DNA from: Siderastrea siderea
Taxonomy: Eukaryota > Cnidaria > Anthozoa > Scleractinia > Rhizangiidae
Direction of reading: 5' to 3'
NCBI GenBank assembly: GCA_964030785.1
Contig: OZ034972.1
Span: 17,083,183 to 17,147,182, forward strand
Length of the DNA: 64,000 nucleotides
The notes beneath the pieces were generated by a model. It made no database searches. It was not told where the DNA came from and worked only from the letters and a program-made list of their open reading frames with translations. Below are positions 53,159-63,147 of this stretch, one piece after another. Position numbers and translations under genes: made by a program. Every line of letters starts with the position of its first letter. The stretch's first letter is position 1.

Positions 53159-54443
53159 CTATTGCCACATAGTAAGATCCTTGAAGAAACCCTTGCTTAA
53201 TTTAATGTGGTGGTAAGGTTTAGCGACTTTACGAGTTAGCTCAATCATGTGCTGTAGAAAGGGTCTCCCATGGGGGATAACTCTGCACGCAAAGTTCAAA
53301 GTCCCAATGAGTGATTGTAACTCCATTAGGATGCATGTCCTTTTTGTTTGAAAGAGGGCAAGGGAGGCCTGTATCCGTTCTACCTTATCTGCTGGGAGTC
53401 TGGCGTCAATCCGGACGGTGTCCAGGATAATTCCTATGAACTCAAGGGTAGTAGAAGGGCCCTCTGTTTTGTTGGCTGCAATGGGGATACCCAGATTCCT
53501 AAAGGTCAAGAGCATGCCTATTCAAGCTCTGCTGGCATAGCAAATTTAGAGGAGGGGAGGATGAGGCTGGTTCGATGATCAAGAAATCATCGAGGATATG
53601 ACAAACAAATGAAACCAGGCATTGATTGAGGAGGATCCACTCTATCGCATCAGACAGTAAATTGAACAGGAAAGTAGCACTCCTGAAGCCAAAGGGAAGG
53701 ACTTTGTCATAGTAGTAGCTACCCTCCCAATACATGCCGAATAGCTCATAATCTGAAGGCCCAAGAGGGATGAGGCGAAACGCTGACTCGATGTCTGTCT
53801 TCGCAAGAAAGCACCCTTGGCCGAGGCTCAAAATCCCTTGGATTGCATTGTCGATTGTTATCTACTGAAGGCTGAAATCCTCCTTGGGGATTGAAGAGTT
53901 GATACTCGTCTCTCCAGATTTTGGGAAAGATAAGTGAAAGATGGTCCTAAACTTAGTAGAATGTTTTTTGGGGACCAATCCGATGGGGGACACCTGAAAG
54001 TTGGGCAGTAGTGGGCTGGGGAAAGGACCCGCAACTCGCCCCAGGGCCACTTCCCTGGAAAGGTTTTCTGAAACAGTATTTGGTTGGGAAAGGGCAGTGG
54101 GCAGATTCCTAGAGAATCTAGCAACACGTCTCCCAGTAAAACCGACATCGGCCCCATACCTAAGATTGTTACACAATTTCGAGACAAATTCCTGATCAGG
54201 ATGATTAGTCAATGTTTCCTCAAGTCGTCGTACATTAATAGGGGTCGGGAGGGGACAAGTAGTGTTCTCACTTTCGATGAGAGGAACTTGACTTTGAGTT
54301 TCCATGGTCATTATCTCTATTTCTCCCCCCTTCCCGCTCTGGTTGCCGGACAGGGTGGGTCGGGCAGTCAACCCTTGGGTGCGATCCACTACATTTGTTA
54401 CATACATGTCTGAAATAGCAGGGGTCGCTATTACATGTGCCAC
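53159..54443 (-). pseudogene. Reverse transcriptase of B3, interrupted
   Basis: Pieces 53,862-54,443, 53,499-53,861 (AKTDIESAF, ILDDFLI) and 53,159-53,515. The internal TAG and the frame change are the same as in B1 and B2. Confidence 0.85.
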
Positions 54444-54900
54444 TCATATTGTAAAAGTTGCATGTGCCTCTGTTTGCGCCCCCTGTTGAAGAGACACCTC
54501 GCTGGGGTCCATTGGAAAAAAGCGGATACTCTTCTTTGAGTATCGCTGGTGACACAGTAGAAATGGTTAACCAAAGCTGAGTGTCAACCACTGACCAATT
54601 AATAGACTTATTTACACTAGCTTTCTGGCGAAACTTAAAATCATAAGATGCCCATCCTAACCCTTTGTGCACACGGGCTGCATATCTAATCAAACTAACA
54701 TATTGCAAGAGTTCCTGCGATCTTGTTGGGAACTTGTCGATTAGTATACTCATATAGGAGGTAAAAGCAGTGGTCCACTGTTCAATATCGGTGATTGAGG
54801 TGGAGGCTGTCGGCTTCGATTTCTTCGACACCTTAACAACTTAGTTCTCTAACGATAGGACAAGATTATCATCCTCGTGGTGCAGCGTTCTTAGGAAGTA
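54268..54900 (-). pseudogene. Gag core of B3, nonsense codon
   Basis: Open from about 54,831 to 54,268 with both zinc motifs. Upstream, GAGAACTAAGTTG has TAA (about 54,840) where B1 reads TCT, and a few bases are lost in the LSLHHED region (GCAGCGTTCTTAGG). The first knuckle has NMSGTC in place of NTSGTC. Confidence 0.8.
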
Positions 54901-54912
54901 GTTTTGAAAGAT

Positions 54913-55443
54913 TCAAAACTCACCACTTTGGATGTCTTTGATGTACTGTCCTGGGATGTCTTGGAAGGGCGATGCGAAGTTTACCGCCGCAGTGTTCGTG
55001 GGAACTGTCGTTTCGGGCGCTGTGCCAGGCACAAGCGAAGCGGGCCTTTGGGCAAGAAGGCTGGACGAAGCACTCACAGCGGCCCTAGCCGCCTCGGTCG
55101 CTATTTCCCTGGCAGATTGTTTCACAGTGTCCACAATTAATTGTTGGATCGTCTGCATCTGGCCGTCTGTAAACTCAGGGCGCTCTTGCCTTTGTGCCGC
55201 CGTTTCGTTGTTGTTTGGAGCTGCTGGTTCATGTTCATTGATGTTTTGAACCTGAGTTGGTGGTGGATTGTTCAGCTCCCGGAGCCGGCGTTCGAGAGTC
55301 TTTCGGACTCCTGTCGATGGTTTCCCATGTTGAACGCAAAGAGAGCGAAGGTCGGCGATGGATAGGGCTCCAAACATGGTCGGCTCAATATTCGGTTGTG
55401 CACTTGGGCGGGAAGTCGACAGGCGTGCTCGTGGTGGCATCAT
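54913..55443 (-). CDS. Gag N-terminal part with SAP-like domain, B3
   Basis: 176 codons, nearly identical to B2 (Met-Met start; EPTMFGAL in place of EPTVFGAL). SAP-like domain intact. Stops at TGA before the frame change into the core. Confidence 0.72.
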   Translation of the reverse strand: MMPPRARLSTSRPSAQPNIEPTMFGALSIADLRSLCVQHGKPSTGVRKTLERRLRELNNPPPTQVQNINEHEPAAPNNNETAAQRQERPEFTDGQMQTIQQLIVDTVKQSAREIATEAARAAVSASSSLLAQRPASLVPGTAPETTVPTNTAAVNFASPFQDIPGQYIKDIQSGEF

Positions 55444-55786
55444 TTGAAGTCCTGAAACTTAAAATCGCCTCACAGGATCGTCTCACAGGATAGGGAAACC
55501 GTCTCAGAAGAGAGCGAAGAAACAAGCTGAAAATACAGTTTGCTAGCTCGCAGCGAAGGAATGAATGAACACACAACTCGTGCTCGATGCCTGGGGATCG
55601 ATTGACAGTGAAATACCAGCCAATTCTGATTGGCTCAGCGTACAGTTTGCGTTACTAATGCATGTGATCACACTAAACTTTGGACTTTGAAACCCTACCC
55701 TCTACCTTATAGCATGTCACACAACCAGCACGTAATCACTCATGGTTGTCCCATTAACTTAACTTATGAGGACAGAAATTGGTCTT
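55444..55786 (-). promoter_or_regulatory. 5' leader of B3 with CCAAT dyad
   Basis: Facing CCAAT boxes at 55,618-55,635, as in the other copies. No gene. Confidence 0.5.
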
Positions 55787-56210
55787 CAAAATTGGTGCGC
55801 CCAGTGAGAAAATGACAAAACTACCTGATTTTCGACTGATTGAACAAACTCGTACACTTTGCTCAAAATGGCTAAGAAGTGTGGAATCGATCAAACGTGG
55901 TGATCTCCCGCTGACGACACTGTTTTGTACAAACAGATGCACTTTGCTGAAAATTGCTAAAAAGTAGTGCGCCCAGTGCAAAAATGACAAAACATGCTCA
56001 TCTCGGGCTGAAAATGCTGTTTTGCACAAACTCGCGCACTTTGCTAAAAACTGGTAACAAGTGGTGAACCCAGTGCAAAAATGACGAAACGTGCTGATCT
56101 CGCGGGCTGAAAACGCGGTTTTGGACAAACTCGTGCCCTTTGCTGAAAATCACCCGAAATTGGTGCACCCAGTGCAAAAATGGCAAAACGTGCTCAACTC
56201 TGGCTGAAAA
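55787..56210. repeat. Satellite S7, recombinant junction between B3 and A4
   Basis: 424 bp. The first roughly 30 bp are the right flank of a B element (CAAAATTGGTGCGCCCAGTG). From about 55,815 the sequence follows the left flank of A1 (7,230-7,621), including its deletion form TTTTCGACTGATTGAAC. The two sources join within a stretch they have in common. Confidence 0.93.
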
Positions 56211-56342
56211 GGCATTATTGGCCTGACAATTAAAATTTTGATATCCCTCGCTGTCGTTGATTAACTTCAATTTTAACACGTGCCATGTGCTTCTAGCGAT
56301 GTAGCCTCGAGGAATTTGTTGAGTTTCAGAGCTACAATTTTA
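56211..56342 (+). repeat. Split repeat A1 of A4 (deleted form)
   Basis: Same deletion of about 63 bp as A1, whereas the internal A2 repeat of this copy (62,020-62,219) is full length. The two A repeats of one element therefore differ. Confidence 0.8.
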
Positions 56343-56540
56343 TATCTTTTTCCGCCTTCTATGTCAGGTAAGTGTGTTTTAGCTACCCATTTCCTCTACT
56401 GATTGCATTCAGGACCGTTTACGTCTTTCCACGTATTTTTCTTCTGCATATCTTTTGTTGTTACGAACCTTGGGTTCGCTTGCTTCGTTCGTATCCGCCC
56501 GCTCATCTTCGCTTCGGTAGTTCATTATAATTCCGTCATT

Positions 56541-57191
56541 ATGAATAATTCAGTTCGTCCTAAGGCCCTCATCATTGGGCATTCTTTTGTCCGTCGTTTA
56601 AAGGACGAACTCCTGCGGAATTTTGACTCTCGTGCATCCCTTGATTTGGGGCTAGATCGAAGCATGGAGGTTTTGTTGCATGGCGTCGGCGGGCTTCGCG
56701 TTACTCAACTTCGCCGCATTATTTCCCAGAAAGTTCGCGATCTGTCGCCGGATGCTGTGCTTTTGGAAATCGGCACGAACGATTTGGGTTCTATTTCACC
56801 CGAAATTGTGGGCTCCGACATTCATGATATTGAGGAATATTTACATTTCTCTTTAGGTGTACAAATGATGGGTGTTTGTTTAGTGATACCTCGTAGGGTT
56901 CGCGAGTCGGGCTTGCCCGACGCTGGTTTCAATCTTTTGGCCCTGAAACTAAACCAGTACCTTTCTGTGTTGCTGGATGATTCTCCTTTCGCTTTTGTCT
57001 GGCATCACGAGGAGCTGGAGTCGCTGGATCGCGCCATTTTGATGCCAGATGGTGTTCATTTGAATCCACGTGGCCAATACAAGCTGTACCGGAGCTATCG
57101 TGGTGCACTGTTAAAGGCTTTACTTTGTCGTCTTAGAATTTTTCACGGGGGTTATGGGCTCTTAATAACTTGCTTTGTGTTTTTACTGTAA
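56541..57191 (+). CDS. SGNH/GDSL-family hydrolase of element A4
   Basis: 216 codons from ATG 56,541. GHS (Ser15), GTND (Asn80) and DGVH (Asp170, His173) are all present, and the same 1-nt deletion at the 3' end as A1 gives a foreign hydrophobic tail. It differs from A1 at a few positions (for example LRRII here, LRPII in A1; RES here, RDS in A1). LRRII agrees with A3, so A1 carries the derived Pro. Confidence 0.86.
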   Translation: MNNSVRPKALIIGHSFVRRLKDELLRNFDSRASLDLGLDRSMEVLLHGVGGLRVTQLRRIISQKVRDLSPDAVLLEIGTNDLGSISPEIVGSDIHDIEEYLHFSLGVQMMGVCLVIPRRVRESGLPDAGFNLLALKLNQYLSVLLDDSPFAFVWHHEELESLDRAILMPDGVHLNPRGQYKLYRSYRGALLKALLCRLRIFHGGYGLLITCFVFLL

Positions 57192-57868
57192 TAATGTAAG
57201 CCTAGAATATTGATTATCTCATCATTGTTGATCTGGCGCCCACTTAGCTGTTTTCGTGTCACATCGTTAACGCTCATTTATGGCCTCCCACGTTTGCAGG
57301 GCATTTCTCTGCACGTCGGCCTGGAGCGGACCTACCCTTTTTTGTTTTTATTAACGTTCATTTATGGCCTGCATTATTACTTGATTTGTTGGCCTGGAGC
57401 AGCCTTAGCAGGATTAATTTTCTTTCGATTTTCTTTTGGCCTTTTAAGTTGGCCTGGAGCACTAGTAACTAAGCCATTTGTTTGTACTACTTTATTGCCT
57501 GCTTAAAGCCTGATTCCTTATTTGTCGGCCTAAGCAGAATTAGCACGTTGCTTTGTTTTAATTGACTTTCTGGCTTCGTGCTCATTTATGGCCTACTTTG
57601 TTTTTGTTAGCCTGGAGCATACCTTGATTTTACTTTGTTTCTGCTCATTTATGGCTCTCTTTATTTTGCAGCTTCATGGGGTGGCACTTTGCGGCGACAC
57701 TGTGTTTGTATAGTCTGCCATGCCACCCTGCTGCGCTCGTGTTGTAATTGTTTTTATGTTTGTTTTTGTGTGTTATTTGAGCGGTGATCACTTTTTGCAG
57801 CAACTTAACCTACAAACCAGCCTTCTTCGTAGGGGCTCGCTTGTCTGGTTCTTTTTGTTTATCCTAGA
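57192..57868 (+). repeat. Repeat spacer of A4
   Basis: Same alternating repeats as A1 (about 57,224-57,680). The candidate splice acceptor TTTATTTTGCAG ends at 57,671. Not coding. Confidence 0.65.
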
Positions 57869-58594
57869 ATGCCTCGTGCTGCCAGAAATCGTCGCCAGGC
57901 TAGACGCCCCGCCCCACCGGCCTTCCGTCGCAGCCAGAGGAACATCCAGCCTCCGGCCCGGTTAATCAATCCTGCCACTTCCCTCGATGCTGCAGCAGTG
58001 TCTTCCACCGCCACTTCTACAATTGCGAGCAGCCTCAACAACACTTTAACCCACACCACACCATCTGTCACCCAAGCAACCAGCACCTCCAACTCCATCA
58101 TGGCTAGGAGCTCCCTCATCCAGGACATCACTCAAGCAGTGACCCACCAGGTGCTGCGTACCCTTTCCACACACGGTGTGGTGGCTGCCGGTATTACGGC
58201 GCCCTCGGCTGCTCCACCTCCCTTCCAACTATCCCATGATGGGGCTCTTGCTGCACCACTGGGGGCAACCGCGGGGCAGATGCCAGCGTACAGGGGTCAG
58301 TGGCATCTGTCTTCCATAATCTTTCAGGTGAGCCTTTGGGGGTGGGGGCTCCGGCTCCAGGACAGGACAGGCCCAGGGATGTTTTTACCCCCACGTGTCT
58401 TTCCACTCATTGTCGAGTCCCTGCTAAACTTAAAGCCAAAATATGGGCTCATGAATATTTTGATTTTGGTTTGCTACTTGCCAACTCCCCTACGGAGCCA
58501 CAGTACCATTTGTCTGTCACCACATCGGCAGTCTCTGGTTCAGCAGGCCTTCCCACCCTGTGCCTGGAGCCCACTAACAAGGCAAAGCCCCTGA
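57869..58594 (+). CDS. Gag N-terminal frame of element A4
   Basis: 241 codons with the same sequence as A1. The Gag core continues in the -1 frame from about 58,280, so only the first roughly 135 residues are meaningful. Confidence 0.6.
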   Translation: MPRAARNRRQARRPAPPAFRRSQRNIQPPARLINPATSLDAAAVSSTATSTIASSLNNTLTHTTPSVTQATSTSNSIMARSSLIQDITQAVTHQVLRTLSTHGVVAAGITAPSAAPPPFQLSHDGALAAPLGATAGQMPAYRGQWHLSSIIFQVSLWGWGLRLQDRTGPGMFLPPRVFPLIVESLLNLKPKYGLMNILILVCYLPTPLRSHSTICLSPHRQSLVQQAFPPCAWSPLTRQSP

Positions 58595-60465
58595 CTTCTA
58601 TAGATGCTTGGACTTCTGCCTTTCAAATTTTTGTGGGGGTATATACCACCAAATTCCCCCAGGAGGCCCCTGCCCTCATGAAGTATGGTGAGGTGGTTCG
58701 CGATTTGGAAGCGCGGGGGGCCAACTGGAGGTATTATGACACCAATTTCCGCTATTTAAAGCAACAACAGCCTGCCAGCTTGGCTTTAAATGAGGTGCAC
58801 TGGGAGTTGTGGATTCGCTCACAGAATCTATCAACCACAAAACCACCCAGGCCATCGAATGGGGGGGCTAGCCCCGTTTTAATCCCCCATGGTTACTGCC
58901 GAAAGTTCCATAGTGGTGGTGCCTGTGCTGGTTGTAATTTCAAGCATGAGTGCAATAAGTGTCATCGGCTATATTCGAGCTCCAAATGTAATTTTGATGG
59001 TCCTGGCAATGCCATGATGGCCCCTAATTTGTCATCGGCCCACCAGCATCCTGAGGTGGTAGACCAATATATTGAGAAAGAATTGTCCTCTGGGCGCCTT
59101 GCTGGCCCCTTTCCTTGTTCTCCGTTTCCGTATTTTCGTGTGTCACCCCTTGGGGTAGTCCCTAAGAAATCACCTAGGGAGTTCTGCCTTGTACAGCATT
59201 TGTCGTATTCCTCAGGTGCTTCGGTGAATGATTATATTCCCCCAGTACATACTAGTGTCACTTACGCTCGCGTTGATGATGCTGTTCGGCTGATAACTCG
59301 GTCTGGGGTAGGTAGTTTTTTGGCCAAAACTGATATCAAGAATGCTTTCCGCATAATTCCTATTAGGCCTGAAGATTACAATCTTGTCGGAATGCGCTGG
59401 CGTGGACTTTTTTACTATGATCGTTGTATGGTCATGGGCTGTGGTAGCTCATGTAAAACTTTGGAGTCTTTCAGTAGTGCAGTTGAGTGGATTGCCAGGA
59501 CCAAGCTCCACATACCTTACATGATTCATCTCTTGGATGATGTTCTCATCGTTGCTCCCACTAGGTCTCTGTGTTCCAGTCAGCTTTCTTGTTTTCTGGA
59601 CTTGTGTGACTATTTGGGTATACCTATGTCCTCTGAAAAAACTGTAGGTCCAGCGGTGGTTTTGTCATTTGCCGGTATTGAACTTGATACCATTCGCTCT
59701 GAGGCCCGTCTCCCCTCAGACAATTTGCTGCGGTGTGTTGATTTACTTTCAGCATTTCTGACTCGGAAGAAGGTTACTCTACAAGAATTACAGTCCCTTA
59801 TAGGGCTTTTGAATTTTGCATGTTCTGTTGTCCTTCCGGGACAGGCATTTCTCCGTCGGCTTATTGATTCAACTGTCGGCATTAAACGACCACAGCACCT
59901 TGTCAGACTTAATTCAGCTGTTAAGTCTCACTTGCGGGTTTGGCTCACTTTCCTGTCAGATTTTAACGGCTGTTCCTTTTTTATGCATGAAGGGTGGTTA
60001 ACTTCATCCACGCTTCATCTATACACTGACGCGTCAGGGGCATTAGGTTTTGGGGCTGTTTTTGGTGACCAGTGGTGTTATGGTGAGTGGCCTGAGTCCT
60101 GGAAATCATACAATATCGCTGTCCTCGAGTTTTATCCAATTGTCCTCAGTGTACTGTTATGGGGTCATAGGATGAAAGATAAGTGGGTCCTCTTTTTCAC
60201 AGATAATGAAGCATTAGTCCATGTTATTAATAAGAATTCATGTCGGGACCCCCTCCTAATGTCCTTTGTACGGAAGCTTGTTCTTTCTTGTCTCAAGCAT
60301 AATATTTTGCTTCGAGCCCGCCATGTTCCAGGAATTCACAATAATTTGGCGGATTCTTTGTCCCGTTTGCAGATCCAGCGTTTCCAGCAGCTCGGCCCCG
60401 CTCACATGCACCCAACTCCGACAGTTGTCCCTCCACCCATGCAGCCTCAAAATTGGAGGATGTAG
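58300..60465 (+). CDS. Fused Gag core - RT - RNase H polyprotein of element A4
   Basis: 721 codons from a GTG, open from 58,240. Zinc knuckles with the A1-type His-to-Tyr change (CHRLYSSSKC), fusion point at 58,995/58,996, RT AKTDIKNAF and LLDDVLI, RNase H YTDASG, AVLEF, FTDNEA and NNLADSLSR. Differences from A1 include IPPVHTS for IPPEHTS and MSSEKT for MSPEKT. All RT and RNase H catalytic residues are intact. Confidence 0.9.
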   Translation: MASVFHNLSGEPLGVGAPAPGQDRPRDVFTPTCLSTHCRVPAKLKAKIWAHEYFDFGLLLANSPTEPQYHLSVTTSAVSGSAGLPTLCLEPTNKAKPLTSIDAWTSAFQIFVGVYTTKFPQEAPALMKYGEVVRDLEARGANWRYYDTNFRYLKQQQPASLALNEVHWELWIRSQNLSTTKPPRPSNGGASPVLIPHGYCRKFHSGGACAGCNFKHECNKCHRLYSSSKCNFDGPGNAMMAPNLSSAHQHPEVVDQYIEKELSSGRLAGPFPCSPFPYFRVSPLGVVPKKSPREFCLVQHLSYSSGASVNDYIPPVHTSVTYARVDDAVRLITRSGVGSFLAKTDIKNAFRIIPIRPEDYNLVGMRWRGLFYYDRCMVMGCGSSCKTLESFSSAVEWIARTKLHIPYMIHLLDDVLIVAPTRSLCSSQLSCFLDLCDYLGIPMSSEKTVGPAVVLSFAGIELDTIRSEARLPSDNLLRCVDLLSAFLTRKKVTLQELQSLIGLLNFACSVVLPGQAFLRRLIDSTVGIKRPQHLVRLNSAVKSHLRVWLTFLSDFNGCSFFMHEGWLTSSTLHLYTDASGALGFGAVFGDQWCYGEWPESWKSYNIAVLEFYPIVLSVLLWGHRMKDKWVLFFTDNEALVHVINKNSCRDPLLMSFVRKLVLSCLKHNILLRARHVPGIHNNLADSLSRLQIQRFQQLGPAHMHPTPTVVPPPMQPQNWRM

Positions 60466-60519
60466 TGACCCACTTAATTAGTTCTAGTTTGCAGCCATCT
60501 TCCATTCCAACCTATCGCC

Positions 60520-61380
60520 GTGCCTGAAGGCTGTACCGCAATTTTCATTTCAGCTCTGTCGGTAATCCGTCATCTGATTTCTCAATCCCTCCAGCGACAC
60601 TGGCTCTTTTCATTGCCCATTTATATCAGCAAAATTACGCTTCTTCCACGGTCAATACCTATGTTTCCTGCACTGGGTTATTCGCACTGGCTGGCGGGTG
60701 TTTCCGATCCCACCAGAGTATTTTTTATTCTAGAGATGTTAAAAGGGTATGGAAAGGTTGACCCGCGCTTTGATATGCGGATGCCACTCTCCATTCCCAT
60801 ATTAACAAAGATTTCTCAGCAGTGCCCCAGTATTATGGATTCTCACTACGTTTCCACTATGTTTAAAGCTATGTGTGCTATGGCTTTTTATGCCTTTTTG
60901 CGCATTGGTGAAAACACAGTCACCAAACAATCACCAGCTGTGTTACAGTTGCGGCAGTTGGAAAAGTTGTCTACTGTGCGTGGGGACACTGAGGCAATAA
61001 AGGTTACTTTGTATTCCTTTAAACACCATTACAATGAGCCACCACTCTCCGTGGTCGTTTGCAAAGTGGACACCCTCCTTCTTTACCTCCAATTCCGAGG
61101 TTGTCAGCCAGTACCCATTTTTCAGCGTCTGGATGGGTCACCTGTTACCCGTTCTGAATTTTGCGACTGGTTGGCAAGGGCAATCAAGAGCTGTGGTCTA
61201 AACCCAGACAGATATAAGGGTCATAGCTTTCGCATCGGAGTAGCCTCCCACGCTGCCGAGTGTGGCTATTCCGAAACCCAGATTCGTCTTTTGGGGCGAT
61301 GGAAATCAGATGCTTTTAAAAAGTATATTCGGCTACCTAGTTTGCAAAGTACACCTACTTGTTTCAGCTCTCCTTCTTAG
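60520..61380 (+). CDS. Tyrosine recombinase of element A4
   Basis: 286 codons from a GTG. FLRIGE, GHSFRIG, LGRW and KKYIRLP are all intact; here the residue before LRIGE is the usual Phe (A1 has Val). It has the same 18-bp deletion after PLSVV and the same upstream frame change as A1. Confidence 0.84.
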   Translation: MPEGCTAIFISALSVIRHLISQSLQRHWLFSLPIYISKITLLPRSIPMFPALGYSHWLAGVSDPTRVFFILEMLKGYGKVDPRFDMRMPLSIPILTKISQQCPSIMDSHYVSTMFKAMCAMAFYAFLRIGENTVTKQSPAVLQLRQLEKLSTVRGDTEAIKVTLYSFKHHYNEPPLSVVVCKVDTLLLYLQFRGCQPVPIFQRLDGSPVTRSEFCDWLARAIKSCGLNPDRYKGHSFRIGVASHAAECGYSETQIRLLGRWKSDAFKKYIRLPSLQSTPTCFSSPS

Positions 61381-61777
61381 GCAATTGTTGGTTTGGAATA
61401 TGGCTGCTTCTCGGCCATGACAAACCAGTCTACAGGGGTGGCTGTTTCGTTGTCTGGCTGATTATTATTTAGGGGTTACAGGAGCATAGTTTGCAGGGCC
61501 ACCTGCGGTCACCATTTAATCTTTTAGTTAGTCCTAATATAAACTTCCAAACAGTTTACAGGGGTAGCTTGTTTGGAATTTTCTTTGCCTATATGCAGCG
61601 CAGTTTGCAGGGGTAACTGTTCTGCTCCTCACAATAATCTGTATTCCTACACATCACTGCAGTAGCTCGCAGGGGTAGCTGCTTGTCTTTCAGCTTTTTG
61701 TTGTCCGTGTTCCTCCAGAGACTAGTCCCTGTTGTCAGTGCTAGGGTGGGGCTGCCCACTTTACCCAAGTGAGCTTT
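61381..61777 (+). repeat. 3' non-coding region of A4 with GCAGGGG repeats
   Basis: Same repeat series as A1 (one copy reads GCAGGGCC). No gene. Confidence 0.6.
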
Positions 61778-62019
61778 GGCGGTTCATTGCCCTGACCTTT
61801 GATGGGCGTAGCTTTTGTTTTATTGTGTCGTTCATTTTTGCAATGAATTTTGGAATATTAAAGCGGCTATGTGTTGCTTGCACATAGCCAAAATTTATCC
61901 AGACAAAAGCTGTGTGTCTTTTCTTCTGGCCCATCAAACTGAGCTACCGCTGACAACAGTAATTAGCTCCTGTTAAATTTGTTTGAGAAGACATGAACAT
62001 TCCAGAGGGATAGCATAAA
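61778..62019 (+). repeat. Split repeat B1 of A4
   Basis: 242 bp with the hairpin; its distal variant is AACAGTAATTAGCTCC. Ends AGCATAAA against GGCATTATTGG of A2. Confidence 0.86.
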
Positions 62020-62219
62020 GGCATTATTGGCCTGACAATAAAAATTTTATGATATCCCTCGCTGTTATTGATTAACTTCAATTTTAACACGTGAGGGAAG
62101 GACGATACTCTAAGGGTATCCTTGAATTGGTTAGTGGGTATACCCTCTAGACCTGTATGCCATGTGCTTCTAGCGATCTAGCCTCGAGCAATTTGTTGAG
62201 TTTCAGAGCTACAATTTTA
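62020..62219 (+). repeat. Split repeat A2 of A4
   Basis: Full-length A repeat with the AGGGTAT/ATACCCT pair; followed by the C/T-rich spacer 62,220-62,275. Confidence 0.86.
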
Positions 62220-62275
62220 ACCCACCTCCTCCCACATTGTCCTTTCCTCCCTCTGTCTCCTTATATGTTAGGGTT

Positions 62276-62516
62276 GCGGTTCATTGCCCTCACCTTTGAT
62301 GGGCGTAGCTTTTGTTTTATTGTGTCGTTCATTTTTGCAATGAATTTTGGAATATTAAAGCGGCTATGTGTTGCTTGCACATAGCCAAAATTTATCCAGA
62401 CAAAAGGTTCGTGTCTTTTCTTCTGGCCCATCAAACTGAGCTACCGCTGACAACAGTAAGTAGCCCCTGTTAAATTTGTTTGAGAAGACATGAACATTCC
62501 AGAGGGATAGCATAAA
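62276..62516 (+). repeat. Split repeat B2 of A4
   Basis: Distal variant AACAGTAAGTAGCCCC, identical to the single B repeat of A1. Confidence 0.86.
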
Positions 62517-63147
62517 AGCTGTTTTGTACAATCTCGTATACTTTGCTGGAAACCACTAAAAAGTAGTGTGCCCAGTGCAAAAACGACAAACCGTGCTGAT
62601 CTCGGGTTGAAAACGCTGTCTTGTAAAAACTCGTGCACTTTTCTAAATATCGCTAAAACGTAGTACGCCCAGTGTGAAAATGACAAAACGTGGTGATGTT
62701 GAGCTGAAAATGCTGTTTTGTACTTAATGCAAACTTGTGCACTTTATTGAAAATCGCTCAAAATTCGTGCGCCCAGTGCAAAAATGCTAAAACGTGCTGG
62801 TCTCGGGTTGAAAACGCTGTTTTGCACAAATTCGTGCAATTTGCTGAAAATGGCTAAGAAAATGTACGTTCAGCGCGCAATTGACAAAACGTGCTGATCT
62901 CGGGGGCTGAAAACGCAGTTTTGGACAAACTCGTGCACTTTGCTAAATATGGCTAAGAAAAGTTGCACCCAGTGCGGAAGTGACAAAACGTGCTAATCTT
63001 AGGCTGAAAACACTGTTTTGTACAAACTCGTGCACTTTGCTGAAAATCGCTAACAAGTGAAGTGCCCATTGGGAAATTTACAAACATGCTGATCTCGGGC
63101 TGAAAATGCTGTTTTCTACAAACTCGTGCACTTTGCTGAAAGTCCCT
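62517..63147. repeat. Satellite S8 between A4 and B4
   Basis: 631 bp, like S2 but with one extra monomer (AAGTGAAGTGCCCATTGG). Shares S2-specific variants such as TACTTAATGCAAAC and CTTTATTGAAAA. Confidence 0.95.

Larger units (their letters stand above)
51187..55786 (-). mobile_element. YR retrotransposon B, copy B3
   Basis: 4,600 bp, the longest B. It keeps 22 bp in YR that are deleted in B1 and B2, but has its own lesions in YR, RNase H and Gag. It has the same shared RT stops (53,862-53,864 and 53,159-53,161). The right edge opens into only 424 bp of satellite before A4. Confidence 0.9.
56211..62516 (+). mobile_element. YR retrotransposon A, copy A4 (with split repeats)
   Basis: Near-duplicate of A1 up to the B repeat: same 5' deletion, same hydrolase tail, same fused 721-codon Gag-RT-RNase H frame with only about two residue differences, and the same 18-bp YR deletion. 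Unlike A1 it retains B1 (61,778-62,019), A2 (62,020-62,219) and B2 (62,276-62,516). It is the best-preserved copy in the window. Confidence 0.94.
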
